Of a stretch of DNA of 6,958 bases, positions 6,668 through 6,958 are shown one piece after another. Source of the DNA: Sulfurovum sp. (GTDB lineage: Bacteria > Campylobacterota > Campylobacteria > Campylobacterales > Sulfurovaceae); NCBI GenBank assembly GCA_027083995.1, contig JALWME010000042.1, forward strand, positions 1 to 6,958, written 5' to 3'. Made by a program: the position numbers and the translations under genes. Below the pieces are notes generated by a model that saw only the letters and a program-made list of their open reading frames with translations, was not told the origin of the DNA and made no database searches. The first letter of the stretch is position 1, and each line of letters begins with the position of its first letter.

Positions 6668-6676
6668 ATTATAGCA
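6668..6676 (-). promoter_or_regulatory. Extended -10 promoter of the transposase-toxin pair
   Basis: TGCTATAAT on the - strand is a perfect extended -10 (TGN plus TATAAT). The hexamer ends 5 bases before the ATG at 6662, placing the transcription start at or within a base of the A of ATG, so the mRNA would be leaderless or start at the ATG of residue 7. No consensus -35 is seen; that position (about 6691-6697) falls inside the repeat array. Confidence 0.55.
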
Positions 6677-6680
6677 TATT

Positions 6681-6780
6681 TTAGTAAATAGTAATGACTT
6701 GACCCTCTAAACTTGACCCTCTAAACTTAGAAACTTAGTAAATAGTAATGACTTGACCCTCTAAACTGACCCTCTAAACT
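6681..6780. repeat. 54-base-period tandem repeat with four TGACCCTCTAAACT units
   Basis: A 33-base sequence (TTAGTAAATAGT... to ...CTCTAAACT) occurs exactly at 6681-6713 and 6735-6767. Within and after it, the 14-mer TGACCCTCTAAACT appears four times: 6700-6713, 6714-6727, 6754-6767 and 6767-6780, the last two sharing a T. An 8-base AAACTTAG doublet (6723-6738) joins the two units. No REP-type hairpin or GTAG foot is visible. The array lies between the divergent transposase and Uma2 genes and runs up to the transposase promoter, so it may be a transposase binding or operator site, or the remains of an element end. From memory, TGACTTGACCC resembles GTCAAGACCTGACCC-like sequences beside RAYT genes elsewhere; this was not checked. 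Confidence 0.85.
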
Positions 6781-6830
6781 CTGCCAACTGTTATCGCTAC
6801 ACTATATTTTTTATTGTTTTATTGGATATG

Positions 6831-6839
6831 TGTTATAAT
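6831..6839 (+). promoter_or_regulatory. Extended -10 promoter of the Uma2-like gene
   Basis: TGTTATAAT is a perfect extended -10 on the + strand. The start would fall near 6846, giving a ~33-base leader with the AAAGGAG site at 6866-6872. The leader contains a 9-base-period doublet of AATCATTG (6841-6848 and 6850-6857). It is divergent from the transposase promoter across the repeat array. Confidence 0.55.
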
Positions 6840-6878
6840 AAATCATTGGAATCATTGAGATTGAGAAAGGAGCCAAAT

Positions 6879-6958
6879 ATGTGTGCAGTAGAGTATTATA
6901 CGTACGAAGAGTATTGTCAATGGAAGGGTGAATGGGAACTCATCAGTGGTGTACCTTT
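6879..6958 (+). CDS. Uma2 family (DUF820) nuclease-like protein, N-terminus only
   Basis: The frame runs open to the right edge, giving 26 residues beginning MCAVEYYTYEEYCQWKGEWE. The YTYEEY...W.G.WELISGVP pattern is the characteristic N-terminal block of Uma2 proteins, a PD-(D/E)XK endonuclease-like family common in cyanobacteria and found in accessory regions of other bacteria; the catalytic motif would lie downstream, outside the window. A good AAAGGAG (6866-6872) lies 6 bases before the ATG, and an extended -10 lies 39 bases before it. It is divergent from the transposase-toxin pair. The short length keeps confidence moderate, but the motif and start signals agree. Confidence 0.75.
   Translation, partial: MCAVEYYTYEEYCQWKGEWELISGVP

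Noticed and set aside
6753..6758. TTGACC as a -35 box for the Uma2-like gene
   Set aside because: No -10 lies 16-18 bases downstream; the good TGTTATAAT is about 75 bases away.
6681..6780. CRISPR array
   Set aside because: Only two 33-base copies with a 21-base gap that itself contains part of the repeat; no unique spacers and no cas genes.
6681..6780. Classical REP/BIME hairpins for the RAYT
   Set aside because: No stable palindrome and no GTAG/GGAG foot; the repeats are direct, so I call them only a possible binding site.

Overview
The window reads like chromosomal DNA of a Campylobacterota bacterium, most like the Sulfurovum/Sulfurimonas group. The clues are AT-rich, Lys/Ile/Phe-rich genes packed with 4-base overlaps, an extended -10 promoter style, and the feel of the proteins. 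This is a judgement from memory; no search was run.

Left part (1-4922) is a cell-surface glycan locus. On the + strand, the 3' two thirds of an MsbA-like lipid/polysaccharide ABC exporter is followed by a family-25 (LPS type) glycosyltransferase. On the - strand, reading toward them, is a tight three-gene operon: an O-antigen ligase-like (WaaL/Wzy_C) membrane protein, a second GT25 glycosyltransferase, and a third protein with a DLD motif that looks like a GT-A type transferase. The two - strand junctions are both ATGA overlaps. The two gene sets converge with only 6 bases between stop codons. Together they would add sugars to lipid A-core on the cytoplasmic face, flip the lipid, and ligate polymer on the periplasmic face.

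Right part (5024-6958) is an accessory module. A - strand pair overlaps by 38 bases: a 347-residue protein with a complete RAYT/Y1 (HUH) transposase domain, a helix-turn-helix, and an extra C-terminal domain resembling the small partner proteins encoded upstream of AbiEii-type nucleotidyltransferases; then a 210-residue AbiEii/DUF1814 nucleotidyltransferase (toxin type) whose perfect Shine-Dalgarno lies inside the upstream gene. Upstream of the pair, a 54-base-period tandem repeat with four copies of TGACCCTCTAAACT runs into the expected -35 region of an extended -10 promoter (TGCTATAAT) placed so close to the ATG that the message may be leaderless. Divergently transcribed at the right edge is the start of a Uma2-family (DUF820) nuclease-like gene.

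The most interesting proposal is that the transposase domain has been joined to the antitoxin-like half of a toxin-antitoxin pair, so that a HUH protein and its repeat sites may now control a nucleotidyltransferase toxin. No RNA genes or CRISPR arrays were seen.
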